Shown piece by piece: positions 12,841 through 21,711 of a stretch of 35,544 nucleotides of DNA (the first letter of the stretch is position 1; the number at the start of each line of letters is the position of its first letter). The notes below the pieces were generated by a model that ran no database searches, was not told the origin of the DNA, and saw nothing but the letters and a program-made list of their open reading frames with translations. Origin of the DNA: RGIG1681 sp045648025 (GTDB lineage Bacteria > Bacillota > Clostridia > Christensenellales > UBA1242); assembly GCA_045648025.1 (NCBI GenBank), contig JAZRNH010000033.1, positions 1-35,544 on the forward strand, given 5' to 3'. Both the position numbers and the translations under genes were made by a program.

Positions 12841-14889
12841 ATGACTGCAAATGAAAAGAAATTTGAGATAGTTTCTAAGTATAAACCAACTGGCGACCAG
12901 CCACAGGCTATTGATAGTTTGGTTCAAGGTTTAGATGATGGGCTTAGAACACAGATATTACTTGGTGTTACCGGAAGCGGTAAGACTTTTACTATGGCAA
13001 ATATTATTGAAAGGGTTCAAAGACCAACTCTTGTTATTGCTCATAACAAAACACTTGCAGCCCAACTTTGTAATGAGTTTAGAGAATTTTTTCCAAACAA
13101 CTCAGTAAACTATTTTGTTTCATATTATGATTATTATCAGCCAGAAGCATATATTGCAAGTTCGGATACCTATATTGAAAAAGAACTTTCAATTAATGAT
13201 GAAATTGATAAACTTAGACACTCTGCAACTTGTTCACTTTTTGAAAGAAGAGATGTTATTATTGTGGCTTCGGTTTCTTGTATTTATGGTCTTGGTGAGC
13301 CAAGTGAATATCACAAGATGGCGATATCTCTTCGACCTGGTATGATGGTTTCAAGAGATGATGTTATTATGCGACTCATTGATAACCAATACAAAAGAAA
13401 CGATATTGATTTTGCCAGGGGAACATTTAGAGTTAACGGAGATATATTAGATATATTTCCTGCAAACAATAGTGAAACTTCTATCAGAGTTGAGTTCTTT
13501 GGTGATGAAATTGATAGAATTTGCGAAATTGAAGCAATTACAGGCAGAGTTACTGCAACATTAGAACATATTGCAATATATCCAGCATCTCACTATGTGG
13601 TGGGAAGTGATAAGCTAGAAAACTGTCTTGCAAATATTCAAAAAGATATGGAAGCAGAAGTTGCAGAACTTCAAGCTAAAGGAAAGATTTTAGAAGCAGA
13701 GAGGCTTAAACAAAGAACCAGTTATGATATTGAGATGATGAGAGAAATTGGTTATTGCAGTGGTATTGAAAACTATTCAAGGTATTTTGATGGAAGACAG
13801 CCAGGCGAAACACCATATACTCTTATGGATTATTTCCCAGATGATTTTTTGCTTTTGATTGATGAAAGCCATATGACAATTCCACAAGTTAGGGCAATGT
13901 ATAATGGTGATAGAGCAAGAAAAGATGCTCTTGTTGAGTATGGATTTAGACTTAAATCTGCTTATGATAACAGACCACTTAAATTTGATGAATTTGAAAG
14001 TAAGTTTCATCAACTTGTGTGTGTTTCAGCAACACCAGGTCCTTATGAAATGGAAAGACAAGACAATATTGCAGAACAGATTATTAGACCAACAGGTCTT
14101 GTTGATCCAGTTGTTGTGGTTAAACCTGTTAAAAATCAGGTAGATGACCTTATTGGAGAATTGAATCAAACCATTGCTAGTGGTGGAAGGTGTCTTGTGA
14201 CCACACTTACTAAGAGAATGGCAGAAGAACTTTCTAAGTATTTATCTGAAGTGGGAATTAAAACAACATATTTGCACTCAGAAATTAAAGCGATGGATAG
14301 AATAACCGTCATAAATGAGCTTAGGAGCGGCGAAAGTGATGTTTTGGTTGGAATTAACCTTCTTAGAGAAGGTCTCGACCTTCCAGAGGTAAAATTGGTT
14401 GCGATTTTAGATGCTGACAAAGAAGGCTTTTTGAGATCAACCGGTGCACTTATTCAAACCATTGGAAGAGCTGCAAGAAATGCAGAAGGCAAAGTTGTTA
14501 TGTATGCTGATGTGATGACGGATAGTTTGAAAAAGGCAATGGATGAAACAAACAGAAGAAGAGAGATTCAAATGGCTTATAACAAAGAACATGGAATCAC
14601 TCCAAAAACAATTATTAAAGATATTGTCAATTCGCTCAAAATAACAACAAAAGAATCTGAAACAAAAGACCTTAAACCGGAAGAAATCAACAGACAGATT
14701 GAAAGCCTTACTGCAATGATGAATGTTGCTGTTAAATCTCTTGATTTTGAAAAAGCGATTGAACTTAGAGATAAGATTGAAGAGTTAAAAAATGTGAGAG
14801 ATGGCAAGAAAATAATCTCAAAAAAGAAGATTGAAAAGGTTAGAGAAAAGGTTTATGAAAGAACCAGAAAGTCACATAAAGTTAAATAA
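12841..14889 (+). CDS. uvrB: UvrABC excision repair helicase subunit UvrB
   Basis: UvrB is loaded by UvrA onto damaged DNA, verifies the lesion and recruits UvrC. The full-length 682-aa protein has Walker A GVTGSGKT and LVIAHNKTLAAQL (helicase Ia). It also has the beta-hairpin segment YYDYYQPEAYIASSDTYIEK, the Walker B-type LLLIDESH, helicase motifs VGINLLREGLDLPEV and QTIGRAARN, and the C-terminal UVR domain (ALRD-type ELRDKIEEL) for UvrC contact. The ATG at 12841 gives the usual MTANEKKFEIVSKY start. An in-frame ATG two codons upstream also exists. No LexA box was seen, so SOS control is not evident. uvrA follows after 63 bases. Confidence 0.98.
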   Translation: MTANEKKFEIVSKYKPTGDQPQAIDSLVQGLDDGLRTQILLGVTGSGKTFTMANIIERVQRPTLVIAHNKTLAAQLCNEFREFFPNNSVNYFVSYYDYYQPEAYIASSDTYIEKELSINDEIDKLRHSATCSLFERRDVIIVASVSCIYGLGEPSEYHKMAISLRPGMMVSRDDVIMRLIDNQYKRNDIDFARGTFRVNGDILDIFPANNSETSIRVEFFGDEIDRICEIEAITGRVTATLEHIAIYPASHYVVGSDKLENCLANIQKDMEAEVAELQAKGKILEAERLKQRTSYDIEMMREIGYCSGIENYSRYFDGRQPGETPYTLMDYFPDDFLLLIDESHMTIPQVRAMYNGDRARKDALVEYGFRLKSAYDNRPLKFDEFESKFHQLVCVSATPGPYEMERQDNIAEQIIRPTGLVDPVVVVKPVKNQVDDLIGELNQTIASGGRCLVTTLTKRMAEELSKYLSEVGIKTTYLHSEIKAMDRITVINELRSGESDVLVGINLLREGLDLPEVKLVAILDADKEGFLRSTGALIQTIGRAARNAEGKVVMYADVMTDSLKKAMDETNRRREIQMAYNKEHGITPKTIIKDIVNSLKITTKESETKDLKPEEINRQIESLTAMMNVAVKSLDFEKAIELRDKIEELKNVRDGKKIISKKKIEKVREKVYERTRKSHKVK

Positions 14890-14894
14890 AATTG

Positions 14895-14917
14895 GGTATT
14901 ATGCCACATATAATACC
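14895..14917 (+). other. Inverted repeat between uvrB and uvrA
   Basis: GGTATTAT (14895-14902), 7-base loop, ATAATACC (14910-14917). There is no T-run after it, so it is not a standard terminator. It may be an operator or an mRNA-processing hairpin between the two repair genes. Confidence 0.35.
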
Positions 14918-14952
14918 TATATAATGGTGAGTTCTGTTAATTAGGAGAAACA

Positions 14953-17751
14953 ATGAATAATTTTATTAGAATAATTGGTGCAAGAGAAAATAACTTAAAA
15001 AATATATCAGTTGATATTCCAAGAAACAAATTGGTTGTTCTTACTGGGCTATCTGGAAGTGGAAAGTCTAGTCTTGCATTTGATACACTTTTTGCAGAAG
15101 GACAAAGGCGATATATGGAATCGCTTTCTTCTTATGCCAGACAGTTTTTAGGTCAAATGAAAAAACCAGATGTTGATCAAATTGAGGGGCTTTCTCCAGC
15201 AATTGCAATTGATCAAAAAACAACATCTGCAAACCCAAGATCAACAGTTGGAACAGTAACTGAAATTTATGACTATTTTAGACTTTTGTTTGCTAATATT
15301 GGTGTGCCACACTGTATTAATTGTAAAAAGCCAATTCATACACTTGCTGTTGACCAAATTGTTAAGATGGTTATGACCGCTGAAAATGGCACAAAACTTA
15401 TGGTTATTGCACCTGTTATTAGAGGCAAAAAAGGTGAATATAGAGAACTTTTTGAAGAGTTTAGAAAGAAGGGTTATGTTAGAGTTAAGGTTGATGGCAT
15501 AATTTATAGTTTAGATGAAGAAATTGTTTTAGAAAAAAACAAGAAACACGACATTTCTGTTGTTATTGATAGAATTGTTAGAACTGATAATATTGCCATT
15601 AGACTTGCTGAAAGTTTGGAAACAGCTTTAAAACTTGCAGGTGGAATTGTTATTGTTGATGCTAATGGGGTTGAAACTCTTTATTCAACAAAGCATAGCT
15701 GTCCTGACTGTGGATTTGCATTTGATGAAATTTCTTCAAGATTATTCAGTTTTAACACTCCAATTGGTGCCTGTGCTGAGTGTGCTGGTATTGGTTCTAA
15801 AATGACAATTGAAGAAGAGTTGCTTATAAAAGACAAAAATTTATCACTTTCTGAAGGTGCAATTTCAACCTTTGGTTGGGGAGATTATGGTTTTGGAAAC
15901 CTTTATTTTAAGGCAATATTGGATAAATTTGGATGTTCAATGATGACTCCACTTAAAGATTTGCCAAGAGAAGTTTTAGATGTTTTGTTTTATGGAACTA
16001 ATGGAGAAAAACTTCAAATTAACAGTTCTTTTGGTTCATTTAATGGAAAATTTGAGGGTATTATTCCAAATTTATATAGAAGACATGACAATGCAACAAG
16101 TGATTTTGTTAGAAATGAAATTGAAAAGTATATGATTTCAAGAAAATGTATGGTTTGCGGTGGAAAAAGACTTAACAAACAAGCATTATCTGTTAAAATT
16201 AATGGTAAGTCAATTATTGATGTTACCGATTATAATGTTACCGGTATTCAAAATTGGATTTTGAATTTGAAATTAACCGAAAAAGAGAGAATTATTTCTC
16301 AAAGCATATTTAAAGAAATTAATGTTAGACTTAAGTTTTTGGTTGATGTTGGTCTTGATTATTTAACACTTTCAAGAACAGCATATACACTTTCTGGTGG
16401 AGAAGCTCAAAGAATTAGACTTGCAACACAAATTGGAAGCGGTTTAATGGGTGTGCTTTATATTTTAGATGAACCAAGCATTGGTTTGCACCCAAGAGAT
16501 ACAAACAAACTTATTGAAACACTTAAACATTTAAGAGATTTAGGTAACAGTGTTGTGGTTGTTGAACACGATGAAGACACTATTAGGGCAGCTGATTATG
16601 TTATTGATGTTGGACCTATGGCTGGTATTCATGGTGGAAGAATTGTTGCAGCAGGAACTATACCTGAAATTGAAGCGGCAGAGAATTCTCTTACAGGTGC
16701 TTATTTATCGGGAAGAAGAAAGATTGAAGTGCCTGAAAATAGAAGACCTATGTCAGACAAAGTACTTGAAATTATCGGAGCTAAGCAGAATAATTTGAAA
16801 AATATTTCTGTTAAAATTCCGCTTTCAAGGTTTGTTGCTGTGACAGGTGTTTCTGGAAGTGGAAAGTCTAGTTTGATTAATGAAATTTTGTATCCAGCAC
16901 TTGCAAACAAAATTAATGGTTCACATTTTCCAGAAGGTGCATATCGACAAATTAAGGGTATTGAAAATATTGACAAAGTGGTTGTTATTGATCAAAGTCC
17001 TATTGGAAGAACACCTAGAAGTAATCCTGTAACATACACTGGAGTATTTTCTGCAATAAGAGAATTGTTTGCTGCAATTCCAGAAGCAAAGGCAAAGGGT
17101 TATTCTGCAGGTAGATTTAGTTTTAATGTTAAAGGTGGAAGATGTGAGTGTTGTGGTGGTGATGGTCTTTTAAAAATTGAAATGCATTTCTTGCCAGATG
17201 TTTATGTAACTTGCGATGAGTGTGGTGGAAAGAGATATAACAAAAACACACTTGAGGTTACATATAAGGGCAAAAATATCAACGATGTTCTTAATATGAC
17301 AGTTGAAGATGCAGTTGAATTTTTCTATAATATTCCATCAATTAGAAACAAACTTCAAACACTTTATGATGTGGGCTTGGGATATATCACTCTTGGTCAA
17401 CCAGCAACCACACTTTCTGGTGGTGAGGCACAAAGAGTTAAACTTGCTACTGAACTTTCAAAAAGATCAACAGGAAAGACTATTTATATTTTGGACGAAC
17501 CAACAACTGGACTTCATACTTATGATGTTCAAAAACTTGTTTCAATTTTGCAAAGACTTGTTTCAACAGGAAACTCAGTTGTTGTTATTGAACATAATTT
17601 AGATCTTATTAAAGTTGCAGATCATATTATTGATATGGGACCAGAAGGTGGTGACAATGGCGGAACTGTTGTTGCAACTGGTTCGCCAGAAGATATTGCA
17701 AAATGCAAAGAATCATATACTGGTCAGGCACTTAAAAATGTTTTAAAATAG
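14953..17751 (+). CDS. uvrA: UvrABC excision repair ATPase subunit UvrA
   Basis: Damage-sensing dimeric ABC ATPase of nucleotide excision repair. The 932-aa protein is full length. It has a first Walker A in GLSGSGKSSLAFDTL and the YARQFLGQM insertion region (UvrB-binding side). A first zinc module (CPDCG...CAECAG) and a first ABC signature LSGGEAQRIRLA with ILDEPSIGLH follow. The second half has Walker A GVSGSGKSSLINEIL, the second zinc finger CECCGGDG...CDECGGKRYN, signature LSGGEAQRVKLA and ILDEPTTGLH. Ribosome binding site AGGAGAA is well spaced. Transcription is probably shared with uvrB, as no strong separate promoter was found in the 63-base gap. Confidence 0.99.
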   Translation: MNNFIRIIGARENNLKNISVDIPRNKLVVLTGLSGSGKSSLAFDTLFAEGQRRYMESLSSYARQFLGQMKKPDVDQIEGLSPAIAIDQKTTSANPRSTVGTVTEIYDYFRLLFANIGVPHCINCKKPIHTLAVDQIVKMVMTAENGTKLMVIAPVIRGKKGEYRELFEEFRKKGYVRVKVDGIIYSLDEEIVLEKNKKHDISVVIDRIVRTDNIAIRLAESLETALKLAGGIVIVDANGVETLYSTKHSCPDCGFAFDEISSRLFSFNTPIGACAECAGIGSKMTIEEELLIKDKNLSLSEGAISTFGWGDYGFGNLYFKAILDKFGCSMMTPLKDLPREVLDVLFYGTNGEKLQINSSFGSFNGKFEGIIPNLYRRHDNATSDFVRNEIEKYMISRKCMVCGGKRLNKQALSVKINGKSIIDVTDYNVTGIQNWILNLKLTEKERIISQSIFKEINVRLKFLVDVGLDYLTLSRTAYTLSGGEAQRIRLATQIGSGLMGVLYILDEPSIGLHPRDTNKLIETLKHLRDLGNSVVVVEHDEDTIRAADYVIDVGPMAGIHGGRIVAAGTIPEIEAAENSLTGAYLSGRRKIEVPENRRPMSDKVLEIIGAKQNNLKNISVKIPLSRFVAVTGVSGSGKSSLINEILYPALANKINGSHFPEGAYRQIKGIENIDKVVVIDQSPIGRTPRSNPVTYTGVFSAIRELFAAIPEAKAKGYSAGRFSFNVKGGRCECCGGDGLLKIEMHFLPDVYVTCDECGGKRYNKNTLEVTYKGKNINDVLNMTVEDAVEFFYNIPSIRNKLQTLYDVGLGYITLGQPATTLSGGEAQRVKLATELSKRSTGKTIYILDEPTTGLHTYDVQKLVSILQRLVSTGNSVVVIEHNLDLIKVADHIIDMGPEGGDNGGTVVATGSPEDIAKCKESYTGQALKNVLK

Positions 17752-17753
17752 GC

Positions 17754-17782
17754 TTGAAATGATTGACTATATATGGTATAAT
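17754..17782 (+). promoter_or_regulatory. Promoter of the Ig-like secreted protein gene
   Basis: TTGAAA (17754-17759), 17 bases, TATAAT (17777-17782). The predicted RNA start near 17789 coincides with the first base of the hairpin at 17789-17813. Confidence 0.75.
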
Positions 17783-17788
17783 GTTTTT

Positions 17789-17813
17789 AATTAATAACCA
17801 TGTGTTATTAATT
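17789..17813 (+). other. 10-bp hairpin at the predicted RNA 5' end
   Basis: AATTAATAAC (17789-17798), 5-base loop, GTTATTAATT (17804-17813), followed at once by TAAGGAGGA, the ribosome binding site. It may be an RNA-stabilising 5' stem-loop or a DNA operator. Confidence 0.5.
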
Positions 17814-17827
17814 TAAGGAGGACACGA

Positions 17828-18862
17828 ATGAAGAAATTATTGGTAATATTTATGATTATTCTTTGTTCTTGTGGCATTGGATATTTAGGATATTTGATTT
17901 TTAGATCAAAAAATATAGATACCGTTGAACTTGTTGGAAGAATTCAAACAGTTTATATGGTTGGTGACGAAATTGATTTTGAGGATGCCAAGCTTAAAGT
18001 TACATATAAAAATGGCAATATCAAAATGATTGATTTAACTTCAAAGTCTGTTGATGTTGAATATTTCTCAACTTCTGTTGAAACACACGGAAAAATGGAT
18101 ATTACATACAAATCAGAAACAATTGAAGTTGAATATGATGTTATTAGAAAAGGTGCTTATTTTTTAAGCAGCTATGAAGAAAAGAAATATGACACACCAA
18201 ATAATGCAGTTTCTGCACAAGGCAGTTATACAACAGAAGATACAAAAGAAATGATTTATCTTGATTCAGCTGGTGTTGTTAAGTATTATGAGAGAAAATT
18301 AGGACCAGACAATAAAAATTTGGTTTGGTTTATGAATGATGGTTTTTATGATAAAAACTATACATATACTATCACAGGAAGCGAAATTAACATTAAGCTT
18401 AAAGATAAAACATATTCTGCAACTGTAAAATATTCTGATTCTGGAAAAATGTATTTGAGTTATGAAGAGCTTTTTACAATTGAAGATACTAAAATTGTAT
18501 ATAAACAAAAAACAAAAACTTTTGAATATAATGTTGAATTAAAAACTGATCAATCTGTTCAAGCAGTTGGACAAAATGTTGTTTATAACTTATTATCAGG
18601 AAATAATTTTGTTGACTTTATTGTTGGTGAAACTTATGAAAAAAGAAACCCTGATATTTATGTTAAAGCAACTTATGCACAATATGCAACAGAAGGTGCA
18701 GGTTCACAATATAGAAATGTTTATGTAAGAGTTGCTCATTCAATGATTACAACTAGTCTTGATTTATCAAAACCTCATCCAGACAACACAACTGCATCTG
18801 CAACTGTTGAATATATGGGCAGACAAGCAACTATGAAATATACAGTTAGAAGAGCATCGTAA
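17828..18862 (+). CDS. Secreted or lipid-anchored protein with Ig-like domain
   Basis: A 344-aa exported protein. A basic MKK start and hydrophobic segment (4-25) contain LCSC at residues 12-15. That could be a lipobox with Cys15 acylated by Lgt, although a Cys at -2 is unusual; otherwise it is an uncleaved anchor. Residues ~32-107 fit a bacterial Ig-like (Big_3-type) fold: VELVGRIQTVYMVGDEIDFE, then LKVTYKNGN, ending IEVEYDV. The middle and end (~115-344) are beta-rich and repetitive in style, for example YTYTITGSEINIKLKDKTYS, a form seen in small lipocalin-like DUF proteins. A strong promoter and AAGGAGGA suggest high expression. The exact function is unknown. Confidence 0.75.
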   Translation: MKKLLVIFMIILCSCGIGYLGYLIFRSKNIDTVELVGRIQTVYMVGDEIDFEDAKLKVTYKNGNIKMIDLTSKSVDVEYFSTSVETHGKMDITYKSETIEVEYDVIRKGAYFLSSYEEKKYDTPNNAVSAQGSYTTEDTKEMIYLDSAGVVKYYERKLGPDNKNLVWFMNDGFYDKNYTYTITGSEINIKLKDKTYSATVKYSDSGKMYLSYEELFTIEDTKIVYKQKTKTFEYNVELKTDQSVQAVGQNVVYNLLSGNNFVDFIVGETYEKRNPDIYVKATYAQYATEGAGSQYRNVYVRVAHSMITTSLDLSKPHPDNTTASATVEYMGRQATMKYTVRRAS

Positions 18863-18876
18863 AAATAATTAATATA

Positions 18877-18909
18877 AAAAATACATACAAACCGTATGTA
18901 TTTTTTTTT
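18877..18909 (+). terminator. Rho-independent terminator
   Basis: ATACATAC (18881-18888), AAACC loop, GTATGTAT (18894-18901), followed by a run of T to 18909. Confidence 0.9.
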
Positions 18910-18931
18910 GCAAATTATCAATAATTAATGT

Positions 18932-19654
18932 ATGGCTATAATGCTTTTTCGATCAATTATTATTTATATATGTGTTTTAATTGTTATTAGACTTATGGGA
19001 AAAAGGCAACTTGGTGAAATGCAACCATTTGAATTTGTTATAACTTTGATAATTGCTGACCTTGCTTGTATTCCAATGTCAGAAGTGTCTGTTCCGTTGG
19101 GGCATGGGCTTATTCCAATATTATCGCTTTTGGTGATACACTTTTTTATTTGTGTTCTTGCAAGAAAAACTATGGTAGCAAGATATTTTTTAACTGGAAA
19201 ACCTGCAATTGTTATGAGCCCCAAGGGAATAAATTATAAAGAACTTAAAAGACTAAATATGACACTTGATGATTTGCTTGAACTTATGAGAGGCTGTTCG
19301 GTGTTTAGTTTTTCAGATGTGGCTTATGCAATACTTGAAACAAATGGAAAATTGTGTGTTATTAAAAAGGCAGAGACTGAACCAGTTACAAGGGAGGATT
19401 TAAAAGTCAAAGTCAGTCAAAATACATTGCCAATTAATATCATTATGGACGGCAAGGTTATGGAAGAGAATATTGAGATTAGTGGAATTACTGCCAAAGA
19501 AATTAATCAATGTTTAGACCAGGCTAAAACAAAAAACATAAAAGATGTTTTGATTATGACCATTGATAATAATGGAGAAGTGTTTATTCAGACAAAAAAC
19601 ACAGAGAAGTGCTATTCATTTCAAATTAACTATAATGGTGGTGACAAGTGGTAA
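18932..19654 (+). CDS. DUF421/YetF-family membrane protein
   Basis: A 240-aa member of the YetF family. Three membrane helices in the first ~85 residues include the family hallmark LMGKRQLGEMQPFEFVITL and IADLACIPMSE. These are followed by two cytosolic alpha/beta YetF C-terminal domains (~95-160 and ~165-240), with the typical LDDLLELMRG...FSDVAYAILETNGKL pattern. The biochemical role of the family is unresolved. No Shine-Dalgarno sequence precedes the ATG at 18932. An AATAAT six bases upstream could be a weak -10 of a leaderless start, but no -35 was found. It overlaps the next gene by 7 bases. Confidence 0.9.
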   Translation: MAIMLFRSIIIYICVLIVIRLMGKRQLGEMQPFEFVITLIIADLACIPMSEVSVPLGHGLIPILSLLVIHFFICVLARKTMVARYFLTGKPAIVMSPKGINYKELKRLNMTLDDLLELMRGCSVFSFSDVAYAILETNGKLCVIKKAETEPVTREDLKVKVSQNTLPINIIMDGKVMEENIEISGITAKEINQCLDQAKTKNIKDVLIMTIDNNGEVFIQTKNTEKCYSFQINYNGGDKW

Positions 19655-20043
19655 AGAAATGGATAATTATGATAACAATTTCAATTGCTCTTATTGCAGG
19701 ATGTATCATTGAAGGGATTTTTGTAAATAAATCATTTGATGATTTGATTGATTCACTTGAAGCATATCAAGTGAAACTTGATGAAAACAAAGATAAAATT
19801 GACACAGATGAATTGATTTATGAAATCAATGAAATTAATGAAAACTGGACGAAAAAGATTAAATATTTAAAAAGTTTAATTTGGCATTCGGGTATAAAAG
19901 ATATTGAAATTGGTGTTGCTAGGTTAATTGTTTATGTTGAAGAAAATGATTATACCGAAGCTTCTGCTGAACTTTCATCAATGATTGAGTTTTTAAAGTA
20001 TTATTCAGAAGATTTTAGTTTTGCAATAGAAAATGTATTTTAG
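19648..20043 (+). CDS. DUF4363-family membrane-anchored protein
   Basis: A 131-aa protein with one N-terminal membrane helix (~5-26) and a helical extracytoplasmic domain. A long acidic helix pair (LEAYQVKLDENKDKI, then WTKKIKYLKSLIWHSGIKDI) and a C-terminal EENDYTEASAELSSMIEFLK match the DUF4363 family, which is commonly found beside DUF421 genes in Firmicutes. The start is GTG at 19648, overlapping the upstream stop; translation is probably coupled. The two proteins may form a membrane complex (inference from conserved adjacency). It ends one base from the convergent flippase gene, with no terminator between. Confidence 0.8.
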   Translation: MVKKWIIMITISIALIAGCIIEGIFVNKSFDDLIDSLEAYQVKLDENKDKIDTDELIYEINEINENWTKKIKYLKSLIWHSGIKDIEIGVARLIVYVEENDYTEASAELSSMIEFLKYYSEDFSFAIENVF

Positions 20044-20044
20044 T

Positions 20045-21562
20045 TTATTTGGTTGACGATGTTTTTGGTTTGAAGAAAATCATTTTTATATTTGCGATAT
20101 TGAAAACATAAACCAATGAAATCATTGAAATTATTGTGGCGGCTGATGATATGAACAGTGCAATTAATTCTATATTTGATAAAATGTTATATGTGAAATA
20201 TCCGATTGCTGCGGCAAAAATAGAGATAGAAATCATTTTGATAGCGGTTTTTAAGAATTCAAAAGATATCAGTTTTCGGTTTTTTAGCATTATGATATTC
20301 ATTATTGATGAACAAATAGACATAGATAAATAACCAGCAATGATTGCAAATCCGCCAATATACTTTGGCAGAAAATAGATACAAATTATTAAAAGTGTTG
20401 AAGCCACAGCATAGTTTTTTAAAGATTTCATTTCAAGACCAATGGCATTTAATATGCTTGATGTTATTTGTGAAATGCCCATAGGAATCATCAGAATGGC
20501 CGCAAAAATTAAATATTTTCCGGCTTGTTCATTATTGAAAATGAATTTGCAAATAGGGATACCGGCTGAAAGATATAAAGGAAGCAATATTGTTGAAAAT
20601 AAGACAGTTGTTTTTAATGAGAAGTTAATTTTGCTTTTCAATATGCTGGTATTTTTAAGTTCACCATTATCGATATCGTTTGATTGTTCACTTATTGATG
20701 GAATTATGGTTACGGCAAGTGAACTAATGAGAGTTGAAGGAATCATAATAAGTGGGAAAGTCATACCCATAATAATTCCAAAAATTGATAAAGCCTCAGA
20801 TGATGTGTAACCAAAAGTCATTAATCTTATTGGGATAATCACTGCAATTATTGAAGAAACAATTGAAGAAATGGTTCTAACAGCAGTGATTGGTGAACTG
20901 GTTTTTAATAGATTTTTAAATTCAAATTTTGGATTTGCTAATGTTCCACCTTTTTTGAAATATATGATAGCAACATGAATTGATGAAATTATACAAGCAA
21001 TGCTGAGTGATAATGCGGTTTTGTTTGTGAGAGACATATTAAAAAAGGTTGTTTCAAATAATAAAACTAAAATAATTATTCTTGTGATTTGTTCTAAAAA
21101 TTCTGTGAAGCTGATATCAAAAAAATGTTGTTTGCCCCAAAGAGCACCTCTTAAAACTTCATAGATTGAACTAAACACAAGAGCAGGAAGTAAGATTAAA
21201 ATCATATCAGCAGATTCTTTTGATGTGAAAAGAGTTTCCATTAATGAAGGACAAAAAATTACACCTAAGCAAACAATTAATGAGATTATTCCTGTTAAAA
21301 TCAAACCTGATGAAACCAAAGAGCCGATACCTCTTTGGTTATTTTTTCCATGATAAAAAGAAGTGTTTCTTGATAAAACTACTGGGATTCCACTTGAAAC
21401 AAGAGTCATAAATACTGCAAAAATACTCATTGCAACTTGATAACTTCCAAGAAGTTCACTAGATAGTTTTCTTGAAAGGTAAATTTTTAGCAAAAAGCCT
21501 AAAGCTCTTGTTGAAACAGAAAAGAAGGTGACACAAAACATTGCTTTTAATAACTTATTCAT
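20045..21562 (-). CDS. MOP-family flippase, SpoVB/MurJ-like
   Basis: A 505-aa polytopic protein with about 14 membrane helices, of the polysaccharide/lipid flippase branch. Landmarks include TRALGFLLKIYLSRKLSSEL near the N-terminus, LVSSGIPVVLSR, the ALWGKQHFFDISFTEFLEQ segment typical of SpoVB/YtgP-type proteins, and SSILNAIGLEMKSLKNYA. Members move lipid-linked precursors such as lipid II, or are needed for spore cortex formation. Which applies here cannot be decided. There is no Shine-Dalgarno sequence. The start codon sits right beside a 20-bp palindrome and about 50 bases from a CtsR-like box. Confidence 0.85.
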   Translation of the reverse strand: MNKLLKAMFCVTFFSVSTRALGFLLKIYLSRKLSSELLGSYQVAMSIFAVFMTLVSSGIPVVLSRNTSFYHGKNNQRGIGSLVSSGLILTGIISLIVCLGVIFCPSLMETLFTSKESADMILILLPALVFSSIYEVLRGALWGKQHFFDISFTEFLEQITRIIILVLLFETTFFNMSLTNKTALSLSIACIISSIHVAIIYFKKGGTLANPKFEFKNLLKTSSPITAVRTISSIVSSIIAVIIPIRLMTFGYTSSEALSIFGIIMGMTFPLIMIPSTLISSLAVTIIPSISEQSNDIDNGELKNTSILKSKINFSLKTTVLFSTILLPLYLSAGIPICKFIFNNEQAGKYLIFAAILMIPMGISQITSSILNAIGLEMKSLKNYAVASTLLIICIYFLPKYIGGFAIIAGYLSMSICSSIMNIIMLKNRKLISFEFLKTAIKMISISIFAAAIGYFTYNILSNIELIALFISSAATIISMISLVYVFNIANIKMIFFKPKTSSTK

Positions 21563-21563
21563 A

Positions 21564-21583
21564 TTAATATTTATGAATATTAA
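21564..21583. promoter_or_regulatory. 20-bp palindrome at the flippase start
   Basis: TTAATATT (21564-21571), TATG, AATATTAA (21576-21583). It lies immediately upstream of the minus-strand start codon at 21560-21562, where a ribosome binding site would be expected. Confidence 0.4.
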
Positions 21584-21613
21584 ATTAATAATATTATTTA
21601 TTTTGGCAAATAA

Positions 21614-21630
21614 TTTGACTGACTTTGACC
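21614..21630 (-). promoter_or_regulatory. CtsR-box-like direct heptad repeat
   Basis: On the minus strand GGTCAAA-GTC-AGTCAAA. The CtsR operator consensus is RGTCAAA-NAN-RGTCAAA, so both heptads match exactly and only the central spacer base differs. It lies between the divergent flippase and GNAT genes. Confidence 0.5.
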
Positions 21631-21665
21631 TATGATAAAAAATTATGAAAAATTTTCTTATTTAA

Positions 21666-21694
21666 TTGTTATATAAAACTTAATGTTATATAAT
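21666..21694 (+). promoter_or_regulatory. Promoter of the GNAT-like gene
   Basis: TTGTTA (21666-21671), 17 bases, TATAAT (21689-21694), with the start near 21701. The leader is about 11 nt, just long enough to include the GGGAG ribosome binding site at 21701-21705. Confidence 0.65.
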
Positions 21695-21711
21695 ATTGGT
21701 GGGAGAAAGAT

